A program made the translations under genes and the position numbers. 12,973 nt of DNA from Candidatus Zipacnadia bacterium (GTDB taxonomy: Bacteria > Armatimonadota > Zipacnadia > Zipacnadales > Zipacnadaceae): contig JALGTJ010000039.1 of assembly GCA_029821415.1 (NCBI GenBank), positions 1 through 12,973 on the forward strand, read 5' to 3'. The notes below the pieces were generated by a model. The model had not been told where the DNA came from, ran no database searches, and saw nothing but the letters and a program-made list of their open reading frames with translations. This document shows, in pieces, positions 1 through 7,149 of the stretch; the stretch's first letter is position 1, and each line of letters begins with the position of its first letter.

Positions 1-351
1 GATGGGGGGTACCGGTGGGTTCTGGACATCAATCATCAGGCCGACTCGGTCGTTCGGGAGGAATTTCTGAGTCCAGAAATCATTGGGCTGCTGCCCGGAG
101 AATGCTGTGACGGCCCGCTGCAACAGGAGTTCCAGGACCTCGTAATCTATCTTTCCCTCAGGATAAGCGAATTTCAGCGTGAAGATAGAATCGGGCAGGT
201 AAACGTGGTCGGTGCGGGCCAGGCCAACTGTAGTCGGGCCGGGAGTGCGGCCAGGACTGGCCTGGGCGGTACAGACAACTGTTGCCAGGGCTACGGTGTA
301 CGCAACAACGGTTGTGATGAGACGAGGCCGGTGGTGATGCATGATCTCCAT
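1..351 (-). CDS. Exported DUF362-like protein, N-terminal part (3' end beyond window)
   Basis: The minus-strand reading frame is open from an ATG at 351 through the window edge, giving 117 codons. A second in-frame ATG at 342 is also possible. The N-terminus has a short charged/His-Arg stretch, then a hydrophobic segment (LITTVVAYTVALATVV, about residues 11-26) ending in CTAQAS, which looks like a Sec signal peptide with cleavage after AQA. The mature part (YEVLELLLQRAVTAF, then NDRVGLMIDVQNPPVPP) resembles the start of the DUF362 domain, in which a helix is followed by a 'pdDrVglKin' strand. Function in that family is poorly known; some members are iron-sulfur proteins, but no cysteine cluster is visible here. 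The family call is a pattern-based guess. The exported location is better supported. No strong ribosome binding site precedes either ATG. Confidence 0.6.
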   Translation of the reverse strand, partial: MEIMHHHRPRLITTVVAYTVALATVVCTAQASPGRTPGPTTVGLARTDHVYLPDSIFTLKFAYPEGKIDYEVLELLLQRAVTAFSGQQPNDFWTQKFLPNDRVGLMIDVQNPPVPPI

Positions 352-638
352 CACACTTGCTGGTAGGCTGCTAATATCACAGGTATGGACAACGTGGGGG
401 CCAGATAGTTTCGGTTCTGGGAGCCAAAACAAAACGGGATGGAATGTGAAGGCAAAGCATGTAAAGAGTTGTACGGCACCAACTTTGCGGATTGCCAGAG
501 GAAACGGGGCCCAACCTTCGGGCCCCGTCCGTTCAGCAGATGAGACTCATATGCATTGAAGCTGCAACCGTCTTGCCACTTGCGCCAAGCACCTGGGGAG
601 AATGGTGCACTCCGGGCAGCGGCGTCGCCGCGGTGCGC
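352..638. other. Intergenic stretch with one strong hairpin
   Basis: No convincing gene is seen on either strand in these 287 bases. The only clear structure is the 9-bp GC hairpin at 504-528, listed separately. The promoter of the leftmost minus-strand gene should lie here, but I could not identify a convincing -35/-10 pair. Confidence 0.5.
501..528 (-). terminator. Intrinsic-type terminator after the small membrane protein gene
   Basis: A perfect 9-bp inverted repeat (ACGGGGCCC at 504-512, GGGCCCCGT at 520-528) encloses a 7-nt loop. Read on the minus strand, the hairpin is followed only by a short T run (TTT, then CC). It is therefore a GC-strong but U-poor terminator. It lies about 110 nt downstream of the minus-strand gene ending at 639. 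Confidence 0.55.
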
Positions 639-857
639 TTAGCCGCCAGGAGGTCGTGCAGGCGTTCCAGCGGGACCTGGTGCTGCGCCTCCCCCGCCAG
701 GTACGAACCCGGGGGGTGGCTCTGTTTCGGGGCGTGGGCCTAACTCCGGTCGCTTGGGTTTGCTGCCTAATGTGAAGTGGTAGATGGCCCAGAGCACCAC
801 CAGCAGAACGATTATGGCGATGACTATCGCCAGTGTAGACGTTTGTTTCCGCGCCAT
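639..857 (-). CDS. Small single-pass membrane protein with Pro/Gly-rich tail
   Basis: The frame encodes 72 aa if started at the ATG at 857, preceded by AAAGGATG at suitable distance. The ATG at 866 overlaps that ribosome binding site and is less likely. Residues about 7-30 form one strongly hydrophobic helix (LAIVIAIIVLLVVLWAIY) after the basic N-terminus MARKQ, so an N-in signal anchor is likely. The rest is low complexity, rich in Pro and Gly, with no cysteine or catalytic motif. It follows the pseudopilin gene on the same strand after a 77-nt gap, so the two may be co-transcribed, and a hairpin terminator lies downstream. I do not recognise the family. A role at the cell envelope, perhaps with the pseudopilin, is inference only. 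Confidence 0.6.
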   Translation of the reverse strand: MARKQTSTLAIVIAIIVLLVVLWAIYHFTLGSKPKRPELGPRPETEPPPGFVPGGGGAAPGPAGTPARPPGG

Positions 858-934
858 AATTGTCATCCTTTCATAACGATACTTAGCTGCTTAGCTGCGG
901 CACTGCGTCATTGTTGCAGCGCACACCACTCTCG

Positions 935-1588
935 TTACGGACAGTGGTCCGGGTTGGCCGTATACCCCATCCAATCCTCGGTGCGGGCTGGCAGATCTAT
1001 TGTCCTGACCCACTTGGCGTGGCCATCGGCAAAGCTGAAGTTATCACCGCCGTTATGGATAGCCTCGTAGCCGTATCCGCCGAAGCCAGGGTAAGGAACG
1101 TCGTGGACGTCTATCCCTGACCAATCTCCGGTGGCATCGTTCCACATGCTACACTTGGCTGGGCATTCGATATCCCCTAACGTCTTAGAATATACTTCCC
1201 AACCAGACCACGGGCGGTAGCATCCGAACAGGAAATAATTGTAGGTGTACGAGATCCGGGGGTCACCGAAACGCCCCAGGCCTGGTCCCACAGACCACCA
1301 GTAGTCCCAAGACTGATCCGGACAGATGAAGATCTGCAGGTTCTTGATGTACGGTTGGATCTTTCGTCCTGGGCCCTCGGTGAAGTAGTCGTTCCAGGGG
1401 AATTTCTCATCCCAGTCCTGGACGTACATCAGGGTAGCGAGGGTAATCTGCTTGACGTTGCTCAAGCAGGTCGTCTGACGTGCCTTCTCCCGCGCCTTGG
1501 CAAACACGGGGAATAGAATTGCTGCCAGGATTGCGATAATGGCAATCACCACCAGTAACTCAATTAGCGTAAAGCCACTTCGTTTCAT
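935..1588 (-). CDS. Type II secretion/pilin-like pseudopilin with H-X9-DG domain
   Basis: This 217-aa protein opens with a textbook prepilin signal: MKRSG, then FTLIELLVVIAIIAIL. Cleavage by prepilin peptidase would fall after Gly5, leaving N-methylated Phe as residue +1 and Glu at mature position 5. The helix continues into LFPVFAKAREKARQ, a form frequent in Armatimonadota. The C-terminal part holds the H-X9-DG signature: His178 is followed by exactly nine residues and then Asp188-Gly189. Such proteins occur in many copies per genome in Armatimonadota and Planctomycetes and are thought to form or decorate pseudopili or surface fibres. Individual roles are unknown. The start is fixed by a strong AGAAAGGAG site 7 nt upstream. 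It stands alone, without other secretion-system genes nearby. A TTGACA hexamer lies upstream near 1620, without a good -10 partner. Confidence 0.9.
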   Translation of the reverse strand: MKRSGFTLIELLVVIAIIAILAAILFPVFAKAREKARQTTCLSNVKQITLATLMYVQDWDEKFPWNDYFTEGPGRKIQPYIKNLQIFICPDQSWDYWWSVGPGLGRFGDPRISYTYNYFLFGCYRPWSGWEVYSKTLGDIECPAKCSMWNDATGDWSGIDVHDVPYPGFGGYGYEAIHNGGDNFSFADGHAKWVRTIDLPARTEDWMGYTANPDHCP

Positions 1589-1763
1589 CTTTGTATCTCC
1601 TTTCTGATTACCAGTCTGCTGTCAAGGACATGGCCAGCGGTATTACGGGTTGTCAGACATGTGGGGTTGAACATCGTATTGGGCAGCCAGTTTGTCCCGC
1701 CTTTGGGCTGAGGTGTCGGGATGGCTGCTGGTTGCGGGGAAGGGTTGTGGTGGACTATAGCGC

Positions 1764-2636
1764 TCAACCGATGCTGAGTATTCCGTATTCAACCCGGCTG
1801 CTGCCACCGGCAACAATATTGAACGGGAAAGGCAATTGCTCCCAGTAATTACTTCCCCTGCGTTGCTTGATGACAACAGCGCGGCGGGCGACCCGTTGAG
1901 CCTCCTGCAGCGCAGTCGCATCCACTGAATGCTGGTCGGCCAGCGCCCGCAGCAGATCCATAGCACGGGAGCCATCCAGTGGCCGGTCAAAGATGGGATC
2001 AAAATAGACTATGTCGAAGCTTGCCGAGTCGGCGTCGGCCAGGATGTAGCCATCCAGTGGCCGGTCAAAGATGGGATCAAAATAGACTATGTCGAAGCTT
2101 GCCGAGTCGGCGTCGGCCAGGATGTTGTGGTAGTCAGCCTGGTGCACCTTAATGCGGCGCATCGCGGCGGCCACATCCGCTGGCTGGATTTCGTAGTTTG
2201 CCAGGCCATGCTCGGCCAAAGCGGCCAGAATGGGTACGCGCTCGACCCCTGTCACCTTGCCAGCCGCGCCGACCACCCAACTGGCGACGATTGCATCGCA
2301 ACCGCGTCCCAGCGTACAGTCCAGGACAGAGTCACCCTCGCACAACTGCATCGCCTCGATCATCGGGTCGCGGCGTCCGGCTTTGAGGTTATGAATGCGC
2401 ACCTTGGCCATATTGGGGTGAAAGAAATACTCAAGCCCGTGGCCGGGTTCGTAGTACACGGGGAGGCGGTCGGATATGACGAGCACACCGGTGGCGCCCT
2501 CGTCGGCGGCGAGCTTGGCGATGCTGCGGCCTCGGCGTAAGGTAAACGACGCGGCCAGTCGCGCCGCCCAGGCGCGGGCCTGATCTTGCTGCTCGCTGCC
2601 AGCTTTGTGCGAAGTGGTTACTACCAGGTTACTCAT
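1764..2636 (-). CDS. Class I SAM-dependent methyltransferase with internal 26-aa duplication
   Basis: The 290-aa product has a typical class I methyltransferase core. The glycine-rich SAM site is in GDSVLDCTLGRGCDAIVAS (about residues 110-128), followed by GKVTGVERVP with the acidic residue that usually binds the ribose. The catalytic-type motif is FDIVYFDPIFDRP. The N-terminal part (NLVVTTSHK, and later EYFFHPNMAKVRI) resembles uncharacterised RsmJ-like methyltransferases (PF04445), some of which modify 16S rRNA; the substrate here is unproven. A perfect 26-residue in-frame repeat duplicates the FDIVYFDPIFDRP motif. The ATG at 2636 overlaps the cimA stop by 8 nt (ATGAGTAA), which points to translational coupling. 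An upstream in-frame start at 2777 lies deep inside cimA and is unlikely. The gene ends 175 nt before the pseudopilin gene. Confidence 0.85.
   Translation of the reverse strand: MSNLVVTTSHKAGSEQQDQARAWAARLAASFTLRRGRSIAKLAADEGATGVLVISDRLPVYYEPGHGLEYFFHPNMAKVRIHNLKAGRRDPMIEAMQLCEGDSVLDCTLGRGCDAIVASWVVGAAGKVTGVERVPILAALAEHGLANYEIQPADVAAAMRRIKVHQADYHNILADADSASFDIVYFDPIFDRPLDGYILADADSASFDIVYFDPIFDRPLDGSRAMDLLRALADQHSVDATALQEAQRVARRAVVIKQRRGSNYWEQLPFPFNIVAGGSSRVEYGILSIG
1970..2125 (-). repeat. Perfect 78-bp tandem duplication inside the methyltransferase gene
   Basis: Bases 1970-2047 and 2048-2125 are identical over 78 bp and directly adjacent, with mismatches on both outer sides. 78 bp equals 26 codons, so the frame is kept and the protein carries two back-to-back copies of a segment containing ADADSASFDIVYFDPIFDRP. 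Identity at every silent site means the event is very recent or an assembly artefact. Confidence 0.97.
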
Positions 2637-4242
2637 TGACCGTCCTGCCGGCCTCGTCTTCCTGGTGGCGCATAAGCCCATAGACAATGCTGTCCACCAG
2701 GGCCCGCCAACTGGCCTCAATGATGTTCTCGTGGGCGGCGACCGTTGACCAGCTTTCTTCTCCGTCGGTAGCTTCAATTAGCACTCTGACACTGGTGGCT
2801 GTCCCGCGAGTGGCGTCCAGGACCCGCACTTTATAGTCAGTAAGGTGAATGTTAGCCAATGCCGGATACTTCTCCAGTAGAGCCTTGCGCAAGGCCAGGT
2901 CCAGTGCGTGGACCGGGCCGTCCCCCTCAGCAGCAGTGTGGAGATGATCGCCGTTGACGTCTATCCGCACTGTTGCTTCAGCGCGCGGTTCGGCGTTGTG
3001 TTCGTCTTTGTCTACGATAACGCGGAAGCCGTGCAGTTTGAACAGCTCAGGCAGCTCATCGCGCAGCCTTCGCGCTAGCAGCTCCAGCGAGGCCTCGGCT
3101 GTCTCATATTGGTAGCCCTCATATTCGCGCTGCTTGACCGCACTGAGCACCTCGGCGACCAGCGGATCATTGCGCTCCAGCTCAGGCCACAGTTTCTGAA
3201 GCTTGTGCAGGACTGTACTGCGCCCGGCATAGTCAGAGACCAGCACCCGTCGTTCGTTACCTACAGTTTCTGGGGCAGTGTGCTCAAAGGAGTCGGGGCG
3301 CTTGAGCACTGCATCAACGTGCATCCCACCTTTGTGAGCAAAGGCAGCCGTTCCCACATAGGGGGCTCGGTCATTCGGCGGCAGGTTAGCGACTTCACTT
3401 ACGTACAGCGACAAGGGGGTGATGTCGGATAGCTTACCTTCAGGCAAGCAACGCCGGCCCAACTTCAACTCCAGATTGGGTACTACTGTACACAGATCGG
3501 CATTGCCGGCCCGCTCACCGTAGCCGTTGACAGTTACCTGAACCTGAGTGGCGCCAGACTGGACGGCAATTATACTATTGGCCGTTGCCACGCCAGTGTC
3601 GTTGTGAACGTGGATGCCCAGAGGGAGCTGGAAGTCGGCAGCAACTGCCGCCATTATCTCCTGCATTTCGTGGGGCATAGTCCCACCGTTGGTATCGCAG
3701 GGTACCAGCCAGTCGGCACCGCTATTAGCTGCCGCCCGCAAGGTTTCCATAGCATATTCCGGATCAGCTTTATAGCCATCGAAGAAATGTTCGGCGTCGA
3801 AGATCACCTCGCGGCCTTGGCTTTTGAGAAAAGCCACCGAATCCTCAATCATAGCCAAATTCTCATCGAGGCTGGTGCCCAAGACATCGGTAACGTGCAG
3901 ATCCCAGGATTTGCCGAAAATTGTAACCACGGGTGCCTGTGACTCAATCAAGTAGTGCAGGATTGCATCTTCTGCGGCGGTGGTGTCTTTGCGCCGAGTG
4001 CTACCGAAGGCCGCCAACTTCGTGTGACCCCAATCCAGGTTGCGAGCCCGCTGGAAAAATTCCAGGTCGGCGGGATTGGTTTCGTGAGGCCAGCCACCCT
4101 CCACATAGGCTACACCCAGGTCAATCAGACGCTGCGCCACTCGCAGCTTGTCCTCAACGCTGAATGAGACATGTTCGGCCTGGCAACCGTCGCGCAAGGT
4201 TGTGTCATAGATCTTAACATCGGTGTTGTTCATTTTGGGCAT
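2629..4242 (-). CDS. cimA: (R)-citramalate synthase
   Basis: This 537-aa enzyme condenses pyruvate and acetyl-CoA to (R)-citramalate, the first step of the threonine-independent route to 2-oxobutyrate and isoleucine. The N-terminal TIM barrel begins with VKIYDTTLRDGCQ (the DTTLRDG signature), continues through DAEHFFDGY, and has the metal-binding HVHNDTG and the NGYGERAGNADL segment typical of the isopropylmalate/citramalate synthase family. The C-terminal part (from about residue 400) matches the LeuA dimer/allosteric domain. The VSFSVEDKLRVAQ and VEGGWPHETNPAD stretches fit the CimA subgroup (TIGR00977 type) better than LeuA or homocitrate synthase. The start at 4242 is set by AAGGAG seven nt upstream; a longer frame to 4353 would run back through the T-box terminator and is rejected. 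An Ile-type T-box leader precedes it, supporting the isoleucine role. A methyltransferase gene overlaps its 3' end. Confidence 0.95.
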   Translation of the reverse strand: MPKMNNTDVKIYDTTLRDGCQAEHVSFSVEDKLRVAQRLIDLGVAYVEGGWPHETNPADLEFFQRARNLDWGHTKLAAFGSTRRKDTTAAEDAILHYLIESQAPVVTIFGKSWDLHVTDVLGTSLDENLAMIEDSVAFLKSQGREVIFDAEHFFDGYKADPEYAMETLRAAANSGADWLVPCDTNGGTMPHEMQEIMAAVAADFQLPLGIHVHNDTGVATANSIIAVQSGATQVQVTVNGYGERAGNADLCTVVPNLELKLGRRCLPEGKLSDITPLSLYVSEVANLPPNDRAPYVGTAAFAHKGGMHVDAVLKRPDSFEHTAPETVGNERRVLVSDYAGRSTVLHKLQKLWPELERNDPLVAEVLSAVKQREYEGYQYETAEASLELLARRLRDELPELFKLHGFRVIVDKDEHNAEPRAEATVRIDVNGDHLHTAAEGDGPVHALDLALRKALLEKYPALANIHLTDYKVRVLDATRGTATSVRVLIEATDGEESWSTVAAHENIIEASWRALVDSIVYGLMRHQEDEAGRTVNE

Positions 4243-4270
4243 CTCTATTCTCCTTCGGACAACCCCAAAC

Positions 4271-4301
4271 AAAAACCCGCCTCCGAATTTTTCAGAGACG
4301 G
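4271..4301 (-). terminator. Regulated intrinsic terminator of the T-box leader
   Basis: On the minus strand, CCGTCTCTGAA pairs with TTCGGAGGCGG, giving 11 bp with two G-U pairs and a 3-nt loop, followed directly by GTTTTTG. The left arm lies just after the T-box core (4313-4327), so the terminator competes with the antiterminator, as in known transcriptional T-boxes. It sits 29 nt upstream of the cimA ATG. Confidence 0.92.
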
Positions 4302-4557
4302 ACATAGATATTCCGCGGTACCACTCTGATTGACGAGCACCATGCTCGCCCACTTAAGCAGATACGGGCAGCACTTAGTCTACGCCGCCGATATCCTCTC
4401 CTGGTAACGGAGGAGCACCGACCTAGCTTACTTGACGTATTGTCGTTCAGCTGGCAGCTCAGGGGTGATTTTCGGACCAGTTCAGCCTGCCGGGCTTCCA
4501 CTGTCCCCGGCTCGCTTTCAGGATCCCTGGTCTTACTCTTCCCCGTCGTTGCCTTTC
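4271..4557 (-). ncRNA. T-box riboswitch leader of cimA, predicted to sense tRNA-Ile
   Basis: The minus-strand leader holds the T-box core AGAGTGGTACCGCGG (4313-4327). In it, the UGGU bulge would pair with a 3' end ACCA, that is, discriminator A. Stem I can be folded by eye: GGGG (4541-4544) with CCCC (4462-4465), and GACCAG (4527-4532) with CTGGTC (4475-4480). The specifier loop lies between them, with AGTA on the 5' side and GAA on the 3' side. Next to the GAA lies ATC (4467-4469) followed by A, giving an Ile specifier. Above are an AGCGAG bulge and a CCGGG/CCCGG distal stem. A stem III-like CTCCT(CCGTTACC)AGGAG follows. Uncharged tRNA-Ile should stabilise the antiterminator and turn cimA on. 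Confidence 0.93.
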
Positions 4558-4562
4558 ATTGT

Positions 4563-4592
4563 AGTATACCACATTCACTGCCGTTTATGCAA
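4563..4592 (-). promoter_or_regulatory. Sigma70-type promoter of the T-box/cimA operon
   Basis: On the minus strand a -35-like TTGCAT (4587-4592) and a -10-like TATACT (4563-4568) are separated by 18 bp. Transcription would begin near 4556-4557, just before stem I of the T-box, which fits the expected leader layout. Confidence 0.75.
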
Positions 4593-4826
4593 GTCCTGAC
4601 AATATCGCTGCAGCCAGCAGGCAACCACGAGATCGACTGAGCATGGGATACGGTATCGACAACTGCTGAGCCGCATGTGTGTTTGAGGAAGGAGACAATG
4701 AATTCATCAGGAATCGTTTAACCTTATACAGTTGTATTGCGCTCTGGGTTGCGGCACCACCAAGCGGCATCGGTGCCTGCTGAGCGAGCGCTTCTAATTA
4801 AAGCCCGAACTACGGAGGGGCCCTCT

Positions 4827-5636
4827 ATGCCAATCAGAAAAGATGGTTTTGAAGATCGCCGGGAACACTTTGAGAAGTTGCGAGAGCTGGCCAAGCAGTC
4901 ACGCGAGCGAGGCGAGCCGGTTCCGCCATGGGAGGAGCGGGGCGTCAGGCCCTTTGCCGACCCCGAGCAGCACGTGATTGAGTACGCCACCCGGACGCGG
5001 GAGTATCATCACCCTTTCAACTACAGCAACATAGTGCACCATACCTACTGCGAGGATCCGTCCAATTCGGGTCTGGAGCTTAACCCGGTTAATTCAGTGG
5101 ATGGGCGTACCGAGCCGGACAAGGCCCCCGGGGACTACCTGGAGCTGACCGAGCAGGACCCGATTGTGCGGGTCGTGGTCATAGGTAGTGCCTGTAGCCC
5201 TCCCGCCTATGTGGGGTTGGAGGCCGATCCCTGCGAGGGTTTTCGTCGGCCTGACGAGGTTGTAGAGCTTATGCCCGTGCGCTTTCGTATCGAAGGACTG
5301 TGGGGGACACACGTGCGGGGAGACTGCTGGATAAAGCCCAACACGCACGGGGGAGCACCACTGCCGGAACATTTCGTCAACAACTGGCCGTATTGCCACA
5401 ATCAACAGTTTGCCGAAGAGAACGTCTTTACTGGGGTGACTGGGGCAAATTTGCCCAATACCGGGATGAGCTGCGCTATCTTCGAGATCCCCGCCTCGCG
5501 AACGGTGCGCATTCTGGGTGGGTCACAAAGTTACGGCTGGACCGGGGGCACGGGCGGCGAAGCCGACAACCACTATTCGTTTCGCATAATACGCACCAGT
5601 GTATTGACCAGTTATGAGGCAATAGTTGAAGAGTAG
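4827..5636 (+). CDS. Unrecognised 269-aa protein at the head of the plus-strand cluster
   Basis: The ATG at 4827 is preceded by GGAGG with 8 nt spacing. A longer frame back to a TTG at 4737 has no such site and no protein-like features. There is no signal peptide or membrane segment, so a soluble cytoplasmic protein is expected. Residues about 6-35 are charged and probably helical (EDRREHFEKLRELAKQSRER). The rest is rich in Tyr, His, Cys and Pro, with HHPFNYSNIVHHTYCEDP, GDCWIKPNTHGG and a Gly-rich end (GGSQSYGWTGGTGGEADNHY) that looks like beta structure. I recognise no family. The clustered His and Cys could bind a metal, but this is speculation. The gene precedes the glycoside hydrolase by 77 nt on the same strand, so a shared transcript is plausible. 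Confidence 0.75.
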   Translation: MPIRKDGFEDRREHFEKLRELAKQSRERGEPVPPWEERGVRPFADPEQHVIEYATRTREYHHPFNYSNIVHHTYCEDPSNSGLELNPVNSVDGRTEPDKAPGDYLELTEQDPIVRVVVIGSACSPPAYVGLEADPCEGFRRPDEVVELMPVRFRIEGLWGTHVRGDCWIKPNTHGGAPLPEHFVNNWPYCHNQQFAEENVFTGVTGANLPNTGMSCAIFEIPASRTVRILGGSQSYGWTGGTGGEADNHYSFRIIRTSVLTSYEAIVEE

Positions 5637-5713
5637 GGCCAGGCGCGGCTGCTGACTTGCTGATCATAACTGCAGTGGTGTTCAGCGGGAACGGTCAATG
5701 GAGGTACAAATCT

Positions 5714-7090
5714 GTGGGAGCGTTTCGTGTCGGCAACACAACTGAGAGGACTGGTGGGCTTTGCGGCTTCCTTGCTGCGCTGGTAGTGCTCGCCGGATTG
5801 CCCGCCACTATCCAGGCTGCTGCGGGTCTGCCTGAGCCGAGAATCCCTGATTCCATCGGAATTGTTGTACACGGTTTCCCCGGGGCACCGGGAGAGTTGG
5901 AGCAGTTTGTCCAGACCGGGGTGCGAGTGGTGCGTAGTGACCTGCTATGGTGGAGCGTGGAAAAGGAGAGGGGCAAGTATGACTTCTCTTACTACGACCG
6001 CTGCGTGGACGGCTACGCCCAGCACGGAATTCGCATGCTCCTTATTCTTGACTATGGCAATACATTGTACACTGAAGGACAATACGACCTGCCGCAAACT
6101 GACGAGGCGCGGGCAGCATTTGCGCGGTTTGCGGCGGCAGCAGCCGAGCGATATCGGAACAAAGGCGTGATGTTCGAGCTGTGGAACGAGCCTGACGGCT
6201 CTTGGTCGGCAGAGGACTATATGGCCTGGGCGAAAGCGGTGGTCCCAGTTATGCGCCAGGCGAATCCTGATGTGGTGATTATGGGACCGGCTGCTCATCA
6301 GTGGGCGCTTCGCTGGCTGGAAGACTGTTTTCAGTTGGGGTTGTTGGAATTGGTGGATGCTGTATCGATACATCTGTACATCGGCGGATATGGAGGCAGC
6401 GATCAGCCCCAGGAGATTCCAGAGGTGAATGCCCCGGGTAACTACTACCTGGGCTCCATCCGCGAGCTCATTGCTAAGTACGCTGGGGGTGACGATATCC
6501 CTCTGGTGAGCAGCGAGTGGGGCTATAATCGGTGGTTTCGCGGCCAGGCTGAAGGAGGCGGAGCGGTTAGTACCGAAGACCAGGCCATGTTTCTGGCCCG
6601 CTCCTATCTACTGTCTGTATTATGGGGCTTACGCTTCAACACGTGGTACTGTTGGTGGCTGAACACGGCAAGTATCGTTAAGACCTCCAATAACTATGGG
6701 CTAATCACTGCGGCAGGGATGCCGCTGCCCTCCTACTATGCCCTGAAGAATCTGACTACACAGTTGGATGGCGGCCGGCTGCGGCGGCGCATTGACGTAG
6801 GTAGCAAAGGCGACTATGTGCTGGAGTTCACCACTCCAACCGGCCCGCGCTGGGCAGTGTGGACGGCGGCGGTCTCCCGCGCCTATTCTCAGGACGCCAA
6901 GCCTGCAGGCTCGCACACTCCCGAGTGGATGACTGGGAAGCCGCACAGCGTTTCCATTCCGGTCGGCGCGTACGACAAAGTATTAGTTACCGATCTGTTG
7001 GGTTCGCGCAACTACGAGTTGCCAGTTGAGTCGGGGGAGGTTACAATTCGCGTGACTGGTGCGGTGCAATACTTACGAGTGGTGGATTGA
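5714..7090 (+). CDS. Secreted clan GH-A-like glycoside hydrolase (GH5/GH39-type)
   Basis: I chose the GTG at 5714, since GGAGG lies 9 nt upstream, over the longer frame from 5657. This gives 458 aa. Residues about 15-36 (LCGFLAALVVLAGLPATIQA) are a signal peptide, so the enzyme is exported. The catalytic (beta/alpha)8 barrel follows, with WWSVEKERGKYDFSYYDRCV and GIRMLLILDYGN, both typical of GH39/GH42/GH5-like enzymes. FELWNEPDG contains the likely acid/base Glu159, and PLVSSEWGYN contains the likely nucleophile Glu268, as expected for a retaining clan-A hydrolase. A C-terminal beta domain spans about residues 370-458. The glycan substrate cannot be read from sequence. Neighbouring sulfatase, oxidoreductase and aminotransferase genes suggest a decorated polysaccharide. 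Exact family assignment (GH5, GH39 or an unclassified relative) is uncertain; the hydrolase call is firm. Confidence 0.87.
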   Translation: MGAFRVGNTTERTGGLCGFLAALVVLAGLPATIQAAAGLPEPRIPDSIGIVVHGFPGAPGELEQFVQTGVRVVRSDLLWWSVEKERGKYDFSYYDRCVDGYAQHGIRMLLILDYGNTLYTEGQYDLPQTDEARAAFARFAAAAAERYRNKGVMFELWNEPDGSWSAEDYMAWAKAVVPVMRQANPDVVIMGPAAHQWALRWLEDCFQLGLLELVDAVSIHLYIGGYGGSDQPQEIPEVNAPGNYYLGSIRELIAKYAGGDDIPLVSSEWGYNRWFRGQAEGGGAVSTEDQAMFLARSYLLSVLWGLRFNTWYCWWLNTASIVKTSNNYGLITAAGMPLPSYYALKNLTTQLDGGRLRRRIDVGSKGDYVLEFTTPTGPRWAVWTAAVSRAYSQDAKPAGSHTPEWMTGKPHSVSIPVGAYDKVLVTDLLGSRNYELPVESGEVTIRVTGAVQYLRVVD

Positions 7091-7149
7091 TACTTGATGC
7101 AATGACTCGTGCTGGCCCGCAATACAGTTCTTAGGGACGGACGGTTACG

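Noticed and set aside
882..898. CTTAGCTG direct tandem repeat between the pseudopilin and small membrane protein genes
   Set aside because: Two 8-bp copies are too short to call a functional repeat or site; it could arise by chance.
1605..1625. TTGACA hexamer upstream of the pseudopilin gene as a promoter
   Set aside because: A perfect -35-like hexamer is present, but the -10 position would overlap the ribosome binding site and no good -10 is seen, so I did not annotate it.
2637..2777. N-terminal extension of the methyltransferase to an ATG at 2777
   Set aside because: It lies wholly inside cimA in another frame, has a Pro/Arg-rich shadow-like composition, and the 2636 start has the coupled-overlap geometry.
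4243..4353. Longer cimA start at 4353
   Set aside because: The extension would translate the T-box core and terminator. The ATG at 4242 has an ideal ribosome binding site.
4737..4826. Longer start (TTG at 4737) for the 269-aa protein
   Set aside because: It has no ribosome binding site, and the extra residues look like untranslated sequence. ATG 4827 has GGAGG at good spacing.
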